This document shows, in pieces, positions 45,730 to 57,449 of a stretch of DNA of 64,000 nucleotides. A program made the translations under genes and the position numbers. Source of the DNA: Andrena cerasifolii (Eukaryota > Arthropoda > Insecta > Hymenoptera > Andrenidae); assembly GCF_050908995.1 (NCBI RefSeq), contig NC_135133.1:2088001-2152000 (forward strand), written 5' to 3'. The notes beneath the pieces were generated by a model. The model had not been told where the DNA came from. It searched no databases and saw only the letters and a program-made list of their open reading frames with translations. Position 1 is the stretch's first letter; every line of letters begins with the position of its first letter.

Positions 45730-47051
45730 CTGTAAGGTCACTTCTCAAAACAACCCCATTTAATTTCGAAGTAAAAAATGCTCGGTGCCTCTTAACGAAA
45801 CCTTTTCAATAATCACGAATCACTCAGCAGACTTAACACTGTCCTCTTGAACCACCAAGTTTAGAACACCGTGTACATGCGCGTAGGTACGCTGGGGGCC
45901 CGATCGTGCACGTAGGTAACCGCTTGCGCGGCTTTGTGTCAGGATCGTTAATGGTGCGCGTGTATAGGTGGTAGAGACCCAGTTGGCAAAGGTATAGGCT
46001 GCTGTCTTTGTGGCTGCTGACCGTTCCACGAAACTAGCGAGGCGATTTAATCATTATCGGCAATCTAGCCGAGCGGGCAAAAAGAAAAATCTGGGTCAGA
46101 CGCGGTCGCGAGCACCGTGGGCCCCAAACCCCTGGGCTTCTCTTTCAACGTTCTCGGTTGTAACGCGAAACGTCAAGCTCCTCGTCGCGAGGAAAACGTA
46201 GCACCTAGTAAAGAACGCAAATCCTTGCTCTATTTATTAAATGCTTGTAATACCTAATCGCATCACTATACTATACACTTGGGTATCGGTAGTGTGAGGA
46301 ACGAAACAGCTGTGGTGGTCACTGGTTATCGAAATTGAATCCATATGAAGAAGATTTAAATAGGGAAAATATGTCAACTCGTCACCTACCAATTCAGTCC
46401 TCATGGCCAGTAGGACTGCTTACAATTAGTAGACCCATTACGAAAATTGAAAAATTTTGTCTATTGTGAATAGATGTAGAGAAATGGCGATGAAAATAGA
46501 GTCTTGAAATTTGTTGTTTTGTCGACCTATTTACGATGGGGTTTTGTTTCCTGGAAAAACATAATTGGATAATTTCGACAGTTTTGGATGATCTTCGAAC
46601 TTACGTGAGTTCTGCTCCATGAAAAGAGAGGAATTTTTACAGTACGCTTAGGGGGGTTGTTTCTTGAGTTTTTGAGAGTACAAAAGAGCTGCTCGCAAAA
46701 AAGTTGTTTGATTTAATATTCTGTGACATTATTTACCAGAAGCTCAAACATTGCCTTTATTATTTTAAGTAGAACGAGGCAATTAGATTGAACAAGGCAA
46801 TTAAAATGGATTTTTAGTCAACCACAGTGACGAAAGATACCAATTTTATAATGTAAAAACGGTTGAATACCTATAGGCTTTCATCTACAACTCATATGTA
46901 GAATTCATACAGATATTTATCAGAACAAGTTTTGAAGTTCCTAATAAAATAAGCGCAATTAAATTGCATGATTTATCTTGAAAGAAATGAAGGCAACATT
47001 AAATCTCTGTCACTAACAGTAAGTCGTAATCCCACGGTAAATTCAATTCCG
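45730..47051. other. Intergenic, GC-richer at 45830-46200
   Basis: Frames of 63-69 codons overlap in the GC-richer patch without motifs. The remainder is unique AT-rich DNA. Confidence 0.4.
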
Positions 47052-47766
47052 TAGGGGAGAGCGGGGACAAAAGTAACACTTTTTACATTTGGCCTAGCCT
47101 ACAATTATCTTTTATAGATATAAAAATGAAAATTGTGCCTTAAGATACTATGTTTCTTGGTCTATCATTTGAACCCAGATTCAGCCTTAAGTGATAAGTT
47201 GTTAAAAAGTTAGGGCAGATTTCCGCAGTGACTGTCATTGTTACTTTTGTCCTGCAGGGGTAGGACGAAAGTAACATACCGTGGGGACGAAAGTAATACT
47301 AATTATTTTGAGGAGAATTATGTAAAAACACTTCGTCCAACAGAAAAGAGGATTTTTTTATAAGAAAGAAAATGATACAGAGAAACATTTAAATAAACAT
47401 ATTTTAAGTAACGATAAAAACAAATAAATTTTAAATAACGAAAGGTGGAAAGCATGACCAGCTTCGAACATTTCTTTAGTATTATGTATTTAGTTAAATG
47501 ATAGGTATTAATTTTCACCTAATCCGAATTAAAAGTATGATACATGTAGTGAAGATCACTCATGCTGCAGTCTTCGTGGGTCTAACCCTTAAAATCTAGT
47601 CATTTGGGATGATTCTCTCTCGAACAGCTTTCACTGAAAGGGTCCAATCGAACCAGACGTAGAAAATCATTATCATCTGAAGAATTCCTATCCTCTATGC
47701 TACTTTGCTCGCCCAAGTAACATGTCACTTTTGTCCCCGTAGCGACGTGTTACTTTTGTCCCCAGC
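47052..47766. mobile_element. TA-target element with GGGGAGAGCGGGGACAAA ends
   Basis: TA (47052-47053) then GGGGAGAGCGGGGACAAAAG and TAACAC. The right end reads GTGTTACTTTTGTCCCC at 47747-47763, followed by AGCC; its outermost bases are diverged. Subterminal GACGAAAGTAACAT (about 47263) and AAGTAACATGTCACTTTTGT (about 47715) repeat the same words, as transposase-binding arrays do. It carries a broken transposase 3' end on the minus strand. Confidence 0.75.
47519..47716 (-). pseudogene. C-terminal remnant of a DDE transposase (acidic tail plus broken Cys finger)
   Basis: Reading down from 47716, the frame begins LGEQSSIEDRNSSDDNDFLR, a serine/acid-rich linker. It passes an in-frame stop, then reads LDFKG, a second stop (TAG where TGG for Trp is expected), THEDCS, and ends at a stop at 47519-47521. 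The W-T-H-E-x-C pattern, with stop for W, matches the finger ends at 48484-48630 and 53217-53305. Two in-frame stops make it a pseudogene. Identification depends on comparison with those two relatives. Confidence 0.5.
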
Positions 47767-48094
47767 CACGTTTTTCAGAATAGAACTGTTATAACATACA
47801 AACTATACCAGACTTGTTAAAATCAAATACAGGAACTTATGAAGACATTATCTACGAACGCTCTAGGAAATAATTGGTTGAATATCTATAGTTTAAATAT
47901 GAATATTAACGAAAAAAACCAAAATAGAAGAAACTCAGCTGAATGTTCTAAATAACAAGTTTAGCTTGCCCAGGGTATACGATGCGTGTTACTGCTCAGC
48001 GTCACTCAGCACAATAAAAGAGACACTGTACACATGTAACTGTGTACAGCAAACCATAAGTATACCATACACCCTCCAAATCAACGAACTTTTA
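47767..48094. other. Spacer between two TA elements
   Basis: AT-rich unique sequence; nothing recognised. Confidence 0.45.
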
Positions 48095-49174
48095 TAGGGG
48101 AGACCGGGGCAAAGTGAACCCCGGGGTAAAATGAGCTTCCTTAATTTATTCTTTAACAATAGAATATATTTACAAATTTTGTTGACGTAATGAATGTATG
48201 TAATACGACAATGATAATTATGCACATTCAGGTATCGAAAAATGGAAATTCATTTAAAAAATTAAAAATGAAGTTTTAGAGACTTCCAATTGTTTTTTTT
48301 TTCAATTTAGCTTTTTGGATAAATCAGTCTTAAATGTGTTATTTTAACTTCATTTTTTTTCTGCGTGTTTATAACAAGCTTATAAACATACATGTACACG
48401 CGTTTGAGAAAACATTAATCCTAACATTATTAAATAATTAATTTTCCACTGAGTACACATTCGAGGCAAAGTGACCGGGGTAAACTAAGCTGCAAAGGAT
48501 TCAATGCCAGGAGTGCAATTTATGGACTCATGAAGAGTGCGTTAAGCATCTTATTAAAACATCGTTATTTTTATGTGAAACCTGTCTGCCAAAAATTATT
48601 GAAGCCTATTTGAAAAAAAAATTTAGATAGAAAAATATATGTTTTTGTTGAAAAATTTATTTAGATATTATAAGTACGTATTTTATTAAAAATTATGTAT
48701 GTATTTGTTTTATTTATAATATGTCAGACTGTTCATGTAAACAAAGTTCCTTTCAAAACACATTTTCAGAAGAAAATGAGTTTAGGTTAGTAACACAAAG
48801 TACAAATTATTAACATTAAGCTTGTATTAATGAAATATATTTAAAAAAAAAATAGTTTAAATAGTTTAAAAGTTCTAATAAAGTTGATTTTATAATTATG
48901 TCCCTCATTAAAACACGTATTTTATTTCTGCTCACTTTACCCCAGAGAGTAGCTCACTTTACCCCATATATGGGGTAAAGTGGTGGATTTTGCATTTTCT
49001 TTTCAAGTTGAATTTTAATATACCTTAAGTTTATTTTAAGTATCGATATTCGTCATTTATCACTAGTAATGTTCAATTTACATTACAAATCTATTTTCAC
49101 ACATTTTTATTGAAAGGGAAAAATTTTATTCGCCCTCAAACATTTTTCGTCCCACTTTGCCCCGGTCTCCCCTA
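48095..49174. mobile_element. TA-target element with GGGGAGACCGGGGCAAAG ends
   Basis: TA at 48095-48096 and 49173-49174 flank GGGGAGACCGGGGCAAAGTG and the exact complement CACTTTGCCCCGGTCTCCCC (one mismatch region just inside). Subterminal copies GGCAAAGTGACCGGGGTAAA (about 48465) and CTCACTTTACCCCA (about 48940 and 48957), with TATATGGGGTAAAGTGG, repeat the terminal word. It is 1080 bp and contains one transposase-derived exon. Confidence 0.85.
48484..48630 (+). pseudogene. Terminal exon of a DDE transposase with CxxC-WTHEEC-CxxC finger
   Basis: A frame open from 48484 to a stop at 48628-48630 encodes IQCQECNLWTHEECVKHL, then SLFLCETCLPKIIEAYL and a basic tail. The spacing C-x2-C...W-T-H-E-E-C...C-x2-C is a PHD/RING-like zinc finger. 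Such fingers occur at the C-terminus of insect pogo/Tigger/jerky-like (DDE_1) transposases, whose TA target agrees with this element's flanks. There is no upstream catalytic domain, so this is the last exon of a parent gene carried in a non-autonomous copy. The finger itself is free of stops. A splice acceptor may lie at about 48489-48497. Confidence 0.65.
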
Positions 49175-50008
49175 CAAACTTTCTTACATAAAATCCTCCG
49201 AGCAATCATTGCGTTTCACACAGTTCCATACTCCCTGCTCATGCTCCCAGTTGCGAAAGAAATAATGTCGAAAAGTACACGCCATTATAAATTTCGCTGT
49301 GAAGTTGCGCAAGCGCAGTTCACGCCAGACTATCCTAGACCGATCAATCTTAATGCGGATCGGAGGCTCGATGGTTCTACGTGCCTTCCAGAGGTGGCCC
49401 ATATAATTTGACAGCAGATAACGCCCGTGCAGATCGAAGTGAACGTCACGATTGACAAAACATAAGGAGCGCGGTCCGCCGAGATAACAGCAACTATTTA
49501 GAGCGTGGTGCGCAAGAAGAAAACGCGATCATCCGATAACTTTTTCCACTCCAGCCGTCCCGAGGCAGATACATCACGAACCCCAGCTTCTTTTTCTTCG
49601 TCCCGGCGTCTACAGGCGTTCAATTACCCAACCAAGGCGAGCGAAAAGGTACTTCGATCGTTTTTCTGCCTCGACTAGGTCCACAGAGTCGAGCCGGTGT
49701 CTGTGTTTATCGCCCGCTGAACGCAGAAGAACGATCAAGGAGCGCGTAATTAAATCTACAATGGCGGGTGAAAAAGACGCGCTCTAGCCGCTGAACGATC
49801 GAACGAAATCTATTCGTGGCTCATAAACCATGCTCGCCGTTCCGATACGCGATTAATCGACGCGCATTAACCGTTTTCACTGTGCGTCCTTAGCCCGTTG
49901 CAGATACCTGCAACATGGTGCACCGCTTTTACGGACATTTTAACCTGCCTCACTGCGGCTCGCTTGTTCGTCTACTGGCTAGAGATCTTTTGCTCAGCGC
50001 AACACTTC
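49175..50008. other. GC-richer unique block
   Basis: An 84-codon plus frame and a 72-codon minus frame overlap at 49157-49411 with no motif. The block to about 49960 is GC-richer and repeat-free, a candidate conserved non-coding island. Confidence 0.4.
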
Positions 50009-50721
50009 TTAAGGGGGGAGCCTGGTGTAACTAAATGAAAATCGAGGCATTTTTCGGGAATTTTTTTTAAAGAAAGTATTTGATAGATCTTTCTGAAACT
50101 TTCAGGATATTGTATTAACAGGTTAAGGTATATAACAAAAAAATTTTATTAAAAAAGAGCGGCAAATAACAAAGTTATGCCCAGTCCGTTGGCGACGCAA
50201 TTATTGCACTGCGGGCAACGTAGCGTCTTTTGGTTTCATCTGAAACCAAAAATCGAACAACTTTCTTTTAGTTTATGAGTGTACGCACAGAATGAAGTAA
50301 TTTGAAACTTAAAAGATGCAAAATGAACAAATGGCGGCCTCTTGAATAAAAAGTTCACTGTTTCTAACGAAATTTTGCCTTAAATGTCTAAAAAAAAGTT
50401 ATTAATTTAAACAATATCATTATACTAATAACTTAGTACTATGAAGAAAATGTTCACAAATATCCGTGCACAAGGCCAAGTCGATTGGTTGAATATTTTT
50501 TTAGTTACATTGCCCGCAAAGTGTAAAACTGTCGTTTCGAGAAAAACGCATTTAAAGTTTTGTGGTAGCCTGGCGCTCCGTAGCAAAACCGGCTATATCC
50601 GCTTTAATTTTTCGAATTTCGTTTTGCGGCTTTGGGAACATATTGTCGTGATGTTCAACTATTGATTTATGCAAAAAAAAAATCGATTTCTTCGATCCGC
50701 TACGCCAGGCTCCCCCCTTAA
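50009..50721. mobile_element. TTAA-target element (GGGGGGAGCCTGG ends)
   Basis: TTAA at 50009-50012 and 50718-50721 flank GGGGGGAGCCTGGTGTA and the complement of TACGCCAGGCTCCCCCC. The core TTTCGAGAAAAACGCATTTA and AAGTTTT lies at 50535-50561, and AAAAAATCGATTTCTTCG sits just inside the right end. No transposase. A 147-codon plus-strand frame that starts inside the right end and runs on to 51112 crosses the element boundary and is not a gene. Confidence 0.85.
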
Positions 50722-50794
50722 CCCATTGGAGATGAAGGTTGAAATGATCGGCGAACCTCGTGTGTGCGGAAATCCTCCAGTCTCATTATATCTC

Positions 50795-51363
50795 GAGCCT
50801 CGTTCTTCGAGATTACATGTCGTAGTTAGTCCACTTTGTCCTGACAATTTATTCACAACGTTTTTAGAGATATTTAAATTTTTGCGCGCTGGGGACAAAC
50901 CTCCGCGAATGCGCGCCCTCGCCTTTCATTGCTTCTACGTTGTGCTCAGACACTTCGCACGTTTTCTGTCGCTGCCTCCAGGGAAATTTGAGCAAGAAGA
51001 GAAAGCAAATAAAGATCCCAGCTTTCAACACCTACCTGTAATCTCGAAGAACGAGGCTCGAAATGTGATTGACAATCAAACGAACCTAACTGTACGTGAA
51101 GTTCGATTGTAATTGTGTGAGAGCCTCGTTCGAGATGATTACCTCCCGCCCAATCCTAGGATGTGTATACCCAAATACCCGTGATTATATAGTTAGTTAT
51201 AGTAAGCAGATCTTTGTTGCGACTCAGCTCTAAAATATGAAAGGCGAGGGCGCGCATTCGCGGAGCTTTGGACCCAGCGCGCAAAAATTTAAATATCTTT
51301 AAAAACGTTGTGAATTGTCAGGACAAAGTAGACTACTACGTGTATACTCGAAGAACGAGGCTC
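50795..51363. repeat. Foldback with GAGCCTCGTTCTTCGAG boundaries
   Basis: GAGCCTCGTTCTTCGAG at 50795 and CTCGAAGAACGAGGCTC ending at 51363 are the outer ends. Inner arms, including CAACGTTTTTAGAGATATTT, TTTTTGCGCGC and GCGCGCCCTCGCCTTTCAT, pair with 51240-51345. The same 17-mer or a close variant also lies at about 51043 and 51121, and the segment 51060-51127 is repeated in inverse at about 51350-51415. The boundary word is itself a hairpin (CTCGTTCTTCGAG). A composite of small foldback units is likely. Confidence 0.7.
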
Positions 51364-51442
51364 TCACATAATTACAATCGAACTTCACGTACAGGTAAGT
51401 TCGTTTGATTGTTAATTTGTTAGCAATACTCGCGGATCCCGG

Positions 51443-52495
51443 CGCACAGTGATACATAATGACATGTTTTGTTCAAATCACCCTACAGGTCGTAATTTTT
51501 CAGAAAACTTGACGATTCTTCTTTTAAATTCTTCGCAATTAAATTCTCTAACGATCTGTCCGGCCGAAATTTTGAATTTCGTTGCTGATTTTTTTATATT
51601 TAGCGAATTATACAGCACTTTTAGAAGACCAGTATCTGTGGGCTTTTTTTACCGCCTGTTCCGAATTTAAAGTCAGATTTTCGAAATTGAAGGTAGTGAA
51701 TCCAATGTGCTGAATATTGTTGACTTTTCTGACTCAATATTGAAGGGCAGAATTTTTAATGTTTGATATTTTTAAACACGTACATAAACAAAAAATCAGA
51801 GATTTGCTTGCAGAAGCACAAATCCTGTTCCTCAAACAAGATTGCACATAATAAAATCGGATTTCTAAAGGCAACTGGGATAAAACGTTAAGTGAATCAG
51901 GCCTTCTAAAATTATCAAACATTAAAAATCTTGCTCACCAATATCGAATCCGAAAAGTCAACTATAAGAACGCGTATCAACACAGACGAATAGGCTTAAA
52001 TATGAAAAATCAAGTACACATTTATGAGATGCGTAAGAATTTATTAAAATACGAATGTCCATCCGCCATTTTAAATTTTACAATTTGATTTACAGTATTT
52101 GATTTGTGGTGCAAATAAAAAATTTAATCTTTATAATAATTACCTCATATTCGTAATCAGCATCCCCGAAAATTTAAACGCACTATGTTTCTTCCGAATA
52201 AGCCCGTTTTCTGAAATTTTCCTTCAACATATTGCATTCACCACCTTCAATTTCGAAAATCTGACTTTAAATTCGGAACAGGCGGTCAAAAAAGCCCACA
52301 GATACTGATCTTCGAAAAGTGCTGTATAATTCGCTAAATATAAAAAAAATCAGCAAGGAAATTCAAAATTTCGGCCGGACAGATCGATAGAGGATTTAAT
52401 TGCGAAGAATTTAAAAAAAGAATCGTCAAGTTTTCTGAAAAATTACGACCTGTAGGGTGATTTGAACAAAAAATGTCATTATGTACCACTGTGCG
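51443..52495. mobile_element. Foldback element with CGCACAGT ends and ~270-bp arms
   Basis: CGCACAGTGATACATAATGA at 51443 pairs with TCATTATGTACCACTGTGCG ending at 52495. The arms match through TTCAAATCACCCTACAGGTC, GACGATTCTTCTTTTAAATT and GACTTTAAATTCGGAACAGG-type blocks to about 51710 and 52200. The central 480 bp is AT-rich and non-coding. No target duplication identified; mirrored frames on both strands are artefacts. Confidence 0.8.
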
Positions 52496-52751
52496 GCGTT
52501 CCCAGCACGGGCCGCAGGCACTGGTTAAACGCATATATGGGATCATCGGCTGCGAAAACTTATCATGTTCCGTGCCACGGTGGTAATTCAGATTTCTGGT
52601 AGGGTCATAAAGAATGATGGGAACTCGTAATTTTAGGCGCATTTTGATTGCAGTATCGAATTGAAAAATAGGGTTTTCTGACTGATAAAAGCTTGATTTC
52701 TGATAAAAGTCGTGATGCAGAATTTTAAAATAGAAAATAAGTGTGGTAGAG

Positions 52752-53587
52752 TAGGGGAAATTGGGGTGGAACCGAGTACGCGGGTCAGACCGGTATCATT
52801 GTTTTGCTAAGGCAAGACCTGCGATATGCAGGCAACGTATGGCGTTGCATGCGGGTGGACCTCACATGAGATCAATCGCAGCGCAAAGACCGTTGTAGCT
52901 TTTCATTCAGAGAAGTTTAAAAATTTCGAGTTGAAAAGTTCCAGTGTTGCGTTGGTGAATTGCCATTTTTTATACCACTTGGATTTAAAGAATCTATTAC
53001 GGTAAGTACTGCATTGAATTCTGTAGTCTTTACACAGTATTTTTACGTTTTAATATAAAATATTTAAATATTTACGTAAATATTCAATTTTTAATGAATG
53101 ACCTCAGTTGGGGCAAAATCGGTTAATAGGTACTTTTTATGTATGACATAAATGTCTTATAGGAGCTGATTTCTAATCTTTAAAAAATACAATAATGATC
53201 TTGATTATATGTATAGGTCACGGGTGGGCTCATGAGATTTGCACAAATGTTGAGGAGGGCGACGAGACCTTTATTTGTGATTTTTGTGCACCAGATAAAT
53301 TATAATAAATTTATGTGCAAATTAATATTTGTTAAAATATCTTTCCTTATGGTTTCTAAAATAATAGTAATAAAGGTTTTATAATAGGTTCCCGATATTA
53401 TCCACAAATATACGGTAAAACTTGTATTCCTGGGAGCCAAATAGTTATTTAAAAAAAGGACTCTCATTTTCTGATTTTGTAAGGTCCAATTAAGATTTCT
53501 AGCGGTGTCCAAAGTTTATATTGCCGTCTGACTTTTTGCTAGCAGGAAAAATACATTAGGCACCTAGTTTTGCCCCACTTTCCCCTA
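52752..53587. mobile_element. TA-target element with GGGGAAANTGGGG ends
   Basis: TA at 52752-52753 and 53586-53587 flank GGGGAAATTGGGGTGGAACC; the complement of the right end reads GGGGAAAGTGGGGCAAAACT. GGGGCAAAATCGG is repeated internally near 53110. It is 836 bp and carries one transposase-derived exon, like its neighbour at 48095-49174. Confidence 0.8.
53217..53305 (+). pseudogene. Terminal exon of a DDE transposase with W-A-H-E-x-C finger
   Basis: Immediately after ATATGTATAG, a fair splice acceptor, the frame reads GHGWAHEICTN, then EGDETFICDFCAPDKL and stops at 53303-53305. AATAAA follows a few bases later. W-x-H-x-x-C followed by C-x2-C is the second half of the same zinc finger seen at 48484-48630; the first C-x2-C pair would lie in the missing upstream exon. 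With TA target ends this points to a pogo/Tigger-like (DDE_1) parent. It is only about 29 codons with no catalytic domain, so it is a relic carried by a non-autonomous element. Confidence 0.6.
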
Positions 53588-56500
53588 ATCTCAAAATTAG
53601 TAAATCATTTAATTCCATGAATCACGAACCCTTTTAAATCACTATTGTAAATATAACTGTAATTTAAATCTTGGCGTGTCTGAGAATCATCCCTTAAAGT
53701 GCAAAAGGTTAATAACCTTATTTACATAATATTTTAACGCTACTCTAATAGCTTAAATATCACTTTTAGGTAATGGAACTTCTGTCTCCTCTGTCGGCAA
53801 TGATTGGACGCAAACAATTGGTACTTTAAATTCATTTCGTCCACTCGTCTGGATCATTTTTTCCTCTCCCCCTTCTGCACGCGATTCACACAATGTTCCT
53901 GATGGTCGATAAATATTTATCAACGTTCAAGTGCCAGGCAGGGAGACTACAGGACGTGAGAAATGTGTCTGTGCTTGTGCAGGGCATGACGAAGCGTTTC
54001 TACGGTCTACATAGCGCACGAGATGGTGTAGTAGTGCGGAAACTGTTGCTTAAAAGCCGATGATTGCGTTTGCCCGCGCGAAATTGCGCCGTCGTTCTTG
54101 AAATGCTCGCCGCGAACTTTATGTCGCACGAGTAATTGCGACGTTCTCGCAATCGATATTTAGGAACAGTGTCCCGCAGGCTCGAGGATATATGGAACGA
54201 GGCGTAATTCGTGGCACGACCGAGAGGCGGGCGACTCTTTATATAAAAGTAAGTCGAAAGTGAGGACTTAAATATCGTCGAACGAGACTTCGTTTCTGGG
54301 TGAATTGATTCTTAAAGACTCGTCGGGCACGATGGCGCATGATTTGGGTCAACATTATGTGGATTAAATCTGGCGCCGTTGTAATTTGTTTATGGATTTT
54401 TTGGGGATTAAAAATTGACGACGTGGTCACAGAGTTCATACTTACGAGGAGAGGACCAGAACTGGAAACGCGCTTTTGAAATGACTCATATATAAAATTG
54501 TAGGGCTCGACGAGCCGTTCAAGAACTGTCGGGTGAAACTGGTCACTTGTTTTCGAGATGTTCGTGTTTAAAAAGTCACTCGGAATTAATATTTGTCAGC
54601 TGCACGTGTAGGAGCTCGAAGAATCTTCGCATTCGATTTCTTCAGAAACAAAGCTTCAAGCGAGGAATCTTTATTTCTCATTTTTTTTTTTTATTTATTT
54701 TTACACAAAGAACAACTTCGTTTTCTGTCGCATCATGAATTATGCCCCACTCTGTGTATACGTTCCTGGCGATGCATCATCTCTTGCTCACGCGTTGAAG
54801 TCTCCGAGCCGCGCATCGCTTATGCGGAGATTTCAACGACGCGGTGACTCGATATTCAATCATTTATTTTAGCTAGACAAAGCGTTTTTGTAGATAGAAT
54901 CAAAATACCTCTTTTGATGAAGGTAGACTATTTTTAATAAGGATATTAAACCATGTGTACGTTTAACAAACTATAATATAGTAATTTCGTTACATTTTGG
55001 GCCGAGAGAAGGCTCTTTTCATTTCCCATAATTCAAAACTCCAAAAAGGAAACAACAAACCTGACATGAACAAGAAACTAACAAATAAAATATCGCGTGA
55101 TACTATACTCCGTTTTTTTTTTTTTTTGTAAGATTAAAACTATTATATCAAAAAAGTAGTATTTATAAAAATATTTACATCCATTGCCGAACATACTACT
55201 TAGCTATTTTTATCGTCTGAATACGAATTACGGTGTACGAGTCAGCTGCGTCAGTCAGTTTCACCGAGTCAAACGTCGATAGACGTTTACGTAGGCTTCT
55301 CGAATAGCTTACAACGGCGCAAGGTTGTCGAAACTTTTGTCCGTTTCTTTAATTGACTTGCGTGGGATTAATCAAACACTGCCCCGGGGTAAGAGATCGA
55401 CCCACGCTTTCTTTTCTCGTTACACGAACCGTGCTCGCCTATTATAAGGTTCCGCCGCGTGCAATTGAATATTTCTACACTTTATTACGCTTTTTACGAC
55501 AGCTTATTCAATAATTACATCGCAGAAAACCGCGCGCCGCAGCTGGAAGGAGCACTTCGCAGAATGCTGACGCGTCAGAATTCTCCGCATTAAATACGTG
55601 CGATTATTCCCATTAATTTTAAGGATACAATAATCCTCCATCAGAAAATAACGATCAGCCATTTCCCTCCTATACTCGCGAATAACGCAGGCAAACCTCC
55701 TTTGCAACAGATAAAAATGAGGAGGTGGAAGAAGCCACGAATGGTTTCTTCATTCGACGAAATACATGTAGCCATTTCAGTCAGCCGCGATCTTAACGCG
55801 TCAGCGTGTTCTCTCGTCGATATTTTCTGGGAAGACTCGGAATTGTGACTTGAATGGTGCGACTGATTTGTGGGGGTATATCGGGAAACCTCGCGTCACT
55901 ACAAATGTTAAGCATTCTCTACTAAAAAGTCGAACACATACCTCGAAGCACCATGAATCGCGAGTCCTTCAATTCATCCTAAGGGTCGTGGCCAGGCGTT
56001 GATGTAAAAGTGTAAAGTCCATTTAAGATGACCTCTCCTCGATCACGGCGATACAAAGTTTCCTTTGTGGCTCCACACCTGGAATAAAAATAATTCTGTC
56101 ATGCCCACTGCTCGTAAAATCGCTCGGTTGCCGTAAAGAGAATATTTTTGTTAAAAATGCTAAAAGCACGGATGAAATCTTTGGCCATTTTCTGTGAAGC
56201 TTAAAAGGACATTGCGCATAAGGAGACCGAATTTCACCTTTACGCGCGAAAGGAACGATTACAGCGTGCAGGTCGGACGCGTTGCAAAAATCGATTTATC
56301 GTCGGCAGGTTTGCCCGCACACGTGCGGTTCGAACATCCGTATCTCTATCGTATATCACGATAACGTTATTAAGGGGCAATGAAACGTGTCCACTGCCAC
56401 TTAACGATGGCCAAGAGAACCAGAGCCCAGCTGTTGCCGCGCTATATGAATTAGTGCGTCGAATGAAAGCGTTGCGCAATTAACGGGGGTGGTATATGAA

Positions 56501-56727
56501 TTATGTCGCGTTTCGTGCGCGGCAGAAGGCGGCCAACCGATAAATTGATTACGTCTGTTCGATAATCAATTTTGACAGTTATAACGGCAGGTTGGAGGCC
56601 TGCTTAATGCGTTCATGATCCTTTCAATTTTAGGTGTATGAGCTTCGTAATAATCGTGACATTAGTTACCCTTTTTATGCAGTGGCTTCTAGTGGCTAGT
56701 TCGAGTTGTGTGAAAATTTTGACGAGC
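53588..56727. other. Long intergenic stretch with GC-richer islands 53830-54240 and 55240-56620
   Basis: No gene recognised in about 3.1 kb. Frames of 66-84 codons (54239-54847, 55504-55707, 56240-56479) lack motifs. Poly-T lies at 55113-55128. The 55240-56620 island is the longest GC-richer, repeat-free stretch in the window and the best place to look for conserved regulatory DNA. Confidence 0.4.
54239..54249 (+). promoter_or_regulatory. TATA-box-like sequence
   Basis: TTATATAAAAG occurs at the edge of a GC-richer island (GGCGGGCGACTC upstream). It matches a TATA consensus, but no initiator or downstream gene supports it. Confidence 0.2.
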
Positions 56728-57449
56728 TTAAGGGGAGGTTCCGGTCTAGAGCCCAACAAAATAGGTGATCTTTAGGAATTAATTAAAGGAAAACTACTAT
56801 ATATAATTTAATGCGACTTTTTGCACTGTATTAAGGATGTCTTAAGTTATAGAAATATATTTTTTGTTTTATAATTAATCATTGCAGACGGCACTGGGGA
56901 GTCGTTAAAGTCAAGACGTCAAAAAATTGATCAAAATTGGTGGGACATGTATCCCTAAAAGTTATTATCCGATTCGACTGAAACTTTTTTTATTTTGAAG
57001 AATATACTTCTGGCTAGGGAGAAAACCAGAACAAATTACGAAAAATAACATTTTTTTAGAAAATAACGACACTTGAAGTTTGAAATCACTTTCCCCCTAT
57101 ATTTTTCGTCCTTTCAACGCCTTTGAAAATTATAAATTTTCAATATTTTGTATTTTTTCTGGTTTCCCTCCGGCCAGAAGTATATTCTTCAAAGTAAAAA
57201 AAGTTTCAGTCGAATCGGATAATAACTTTTGGAGATACAGGTCCCACCGTTTTGAGAACACTGTTTCGAGAAAATCGCATTTAAAGTTTTACTTGAGTGC
57301 CGAGTGGCCGGGTGTTACCCATGCATTTGCCGCTGCTCAAATGCCTATAACTTCGGGAATATTACGAATTTCAAACAAGTATGTCTAAAAGGTTGAATAT
57401 TCGAAAACTGAAAAAAAAAATCGACTTTTAGACCGGAACCTCCCCTTAA
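56728..57449. mobile_element. TTAA-target element (GGGGAGGTTCCGGTCTA ends)
   Basis: TTAA at 56728-56731 and 57446-57449 flank GGGGAGGTTCCGGTCTA and its exact complement TAGACCGGAACCTCCCC (one base variation further in). Core TTTCGAGAAAATCGCATTTA then AAGTTTT lies at 57264-57290, and AAAAAAAATCGAC sits just inside the right end. An internal inverted repeat pairs AGTTATTATCCGATTCGACT (about 56959) with the complement at about 57208-57229. No transposase; the 102-codon frame at 57080-57388 is element sequence. Confidence 0.85.

Noticed and set aside
50669..51112. 147-codon plus-strand open frame
   Set aside because: Starts inside the right end of a TTAA element and crosses into a foldback repeat; no domain.
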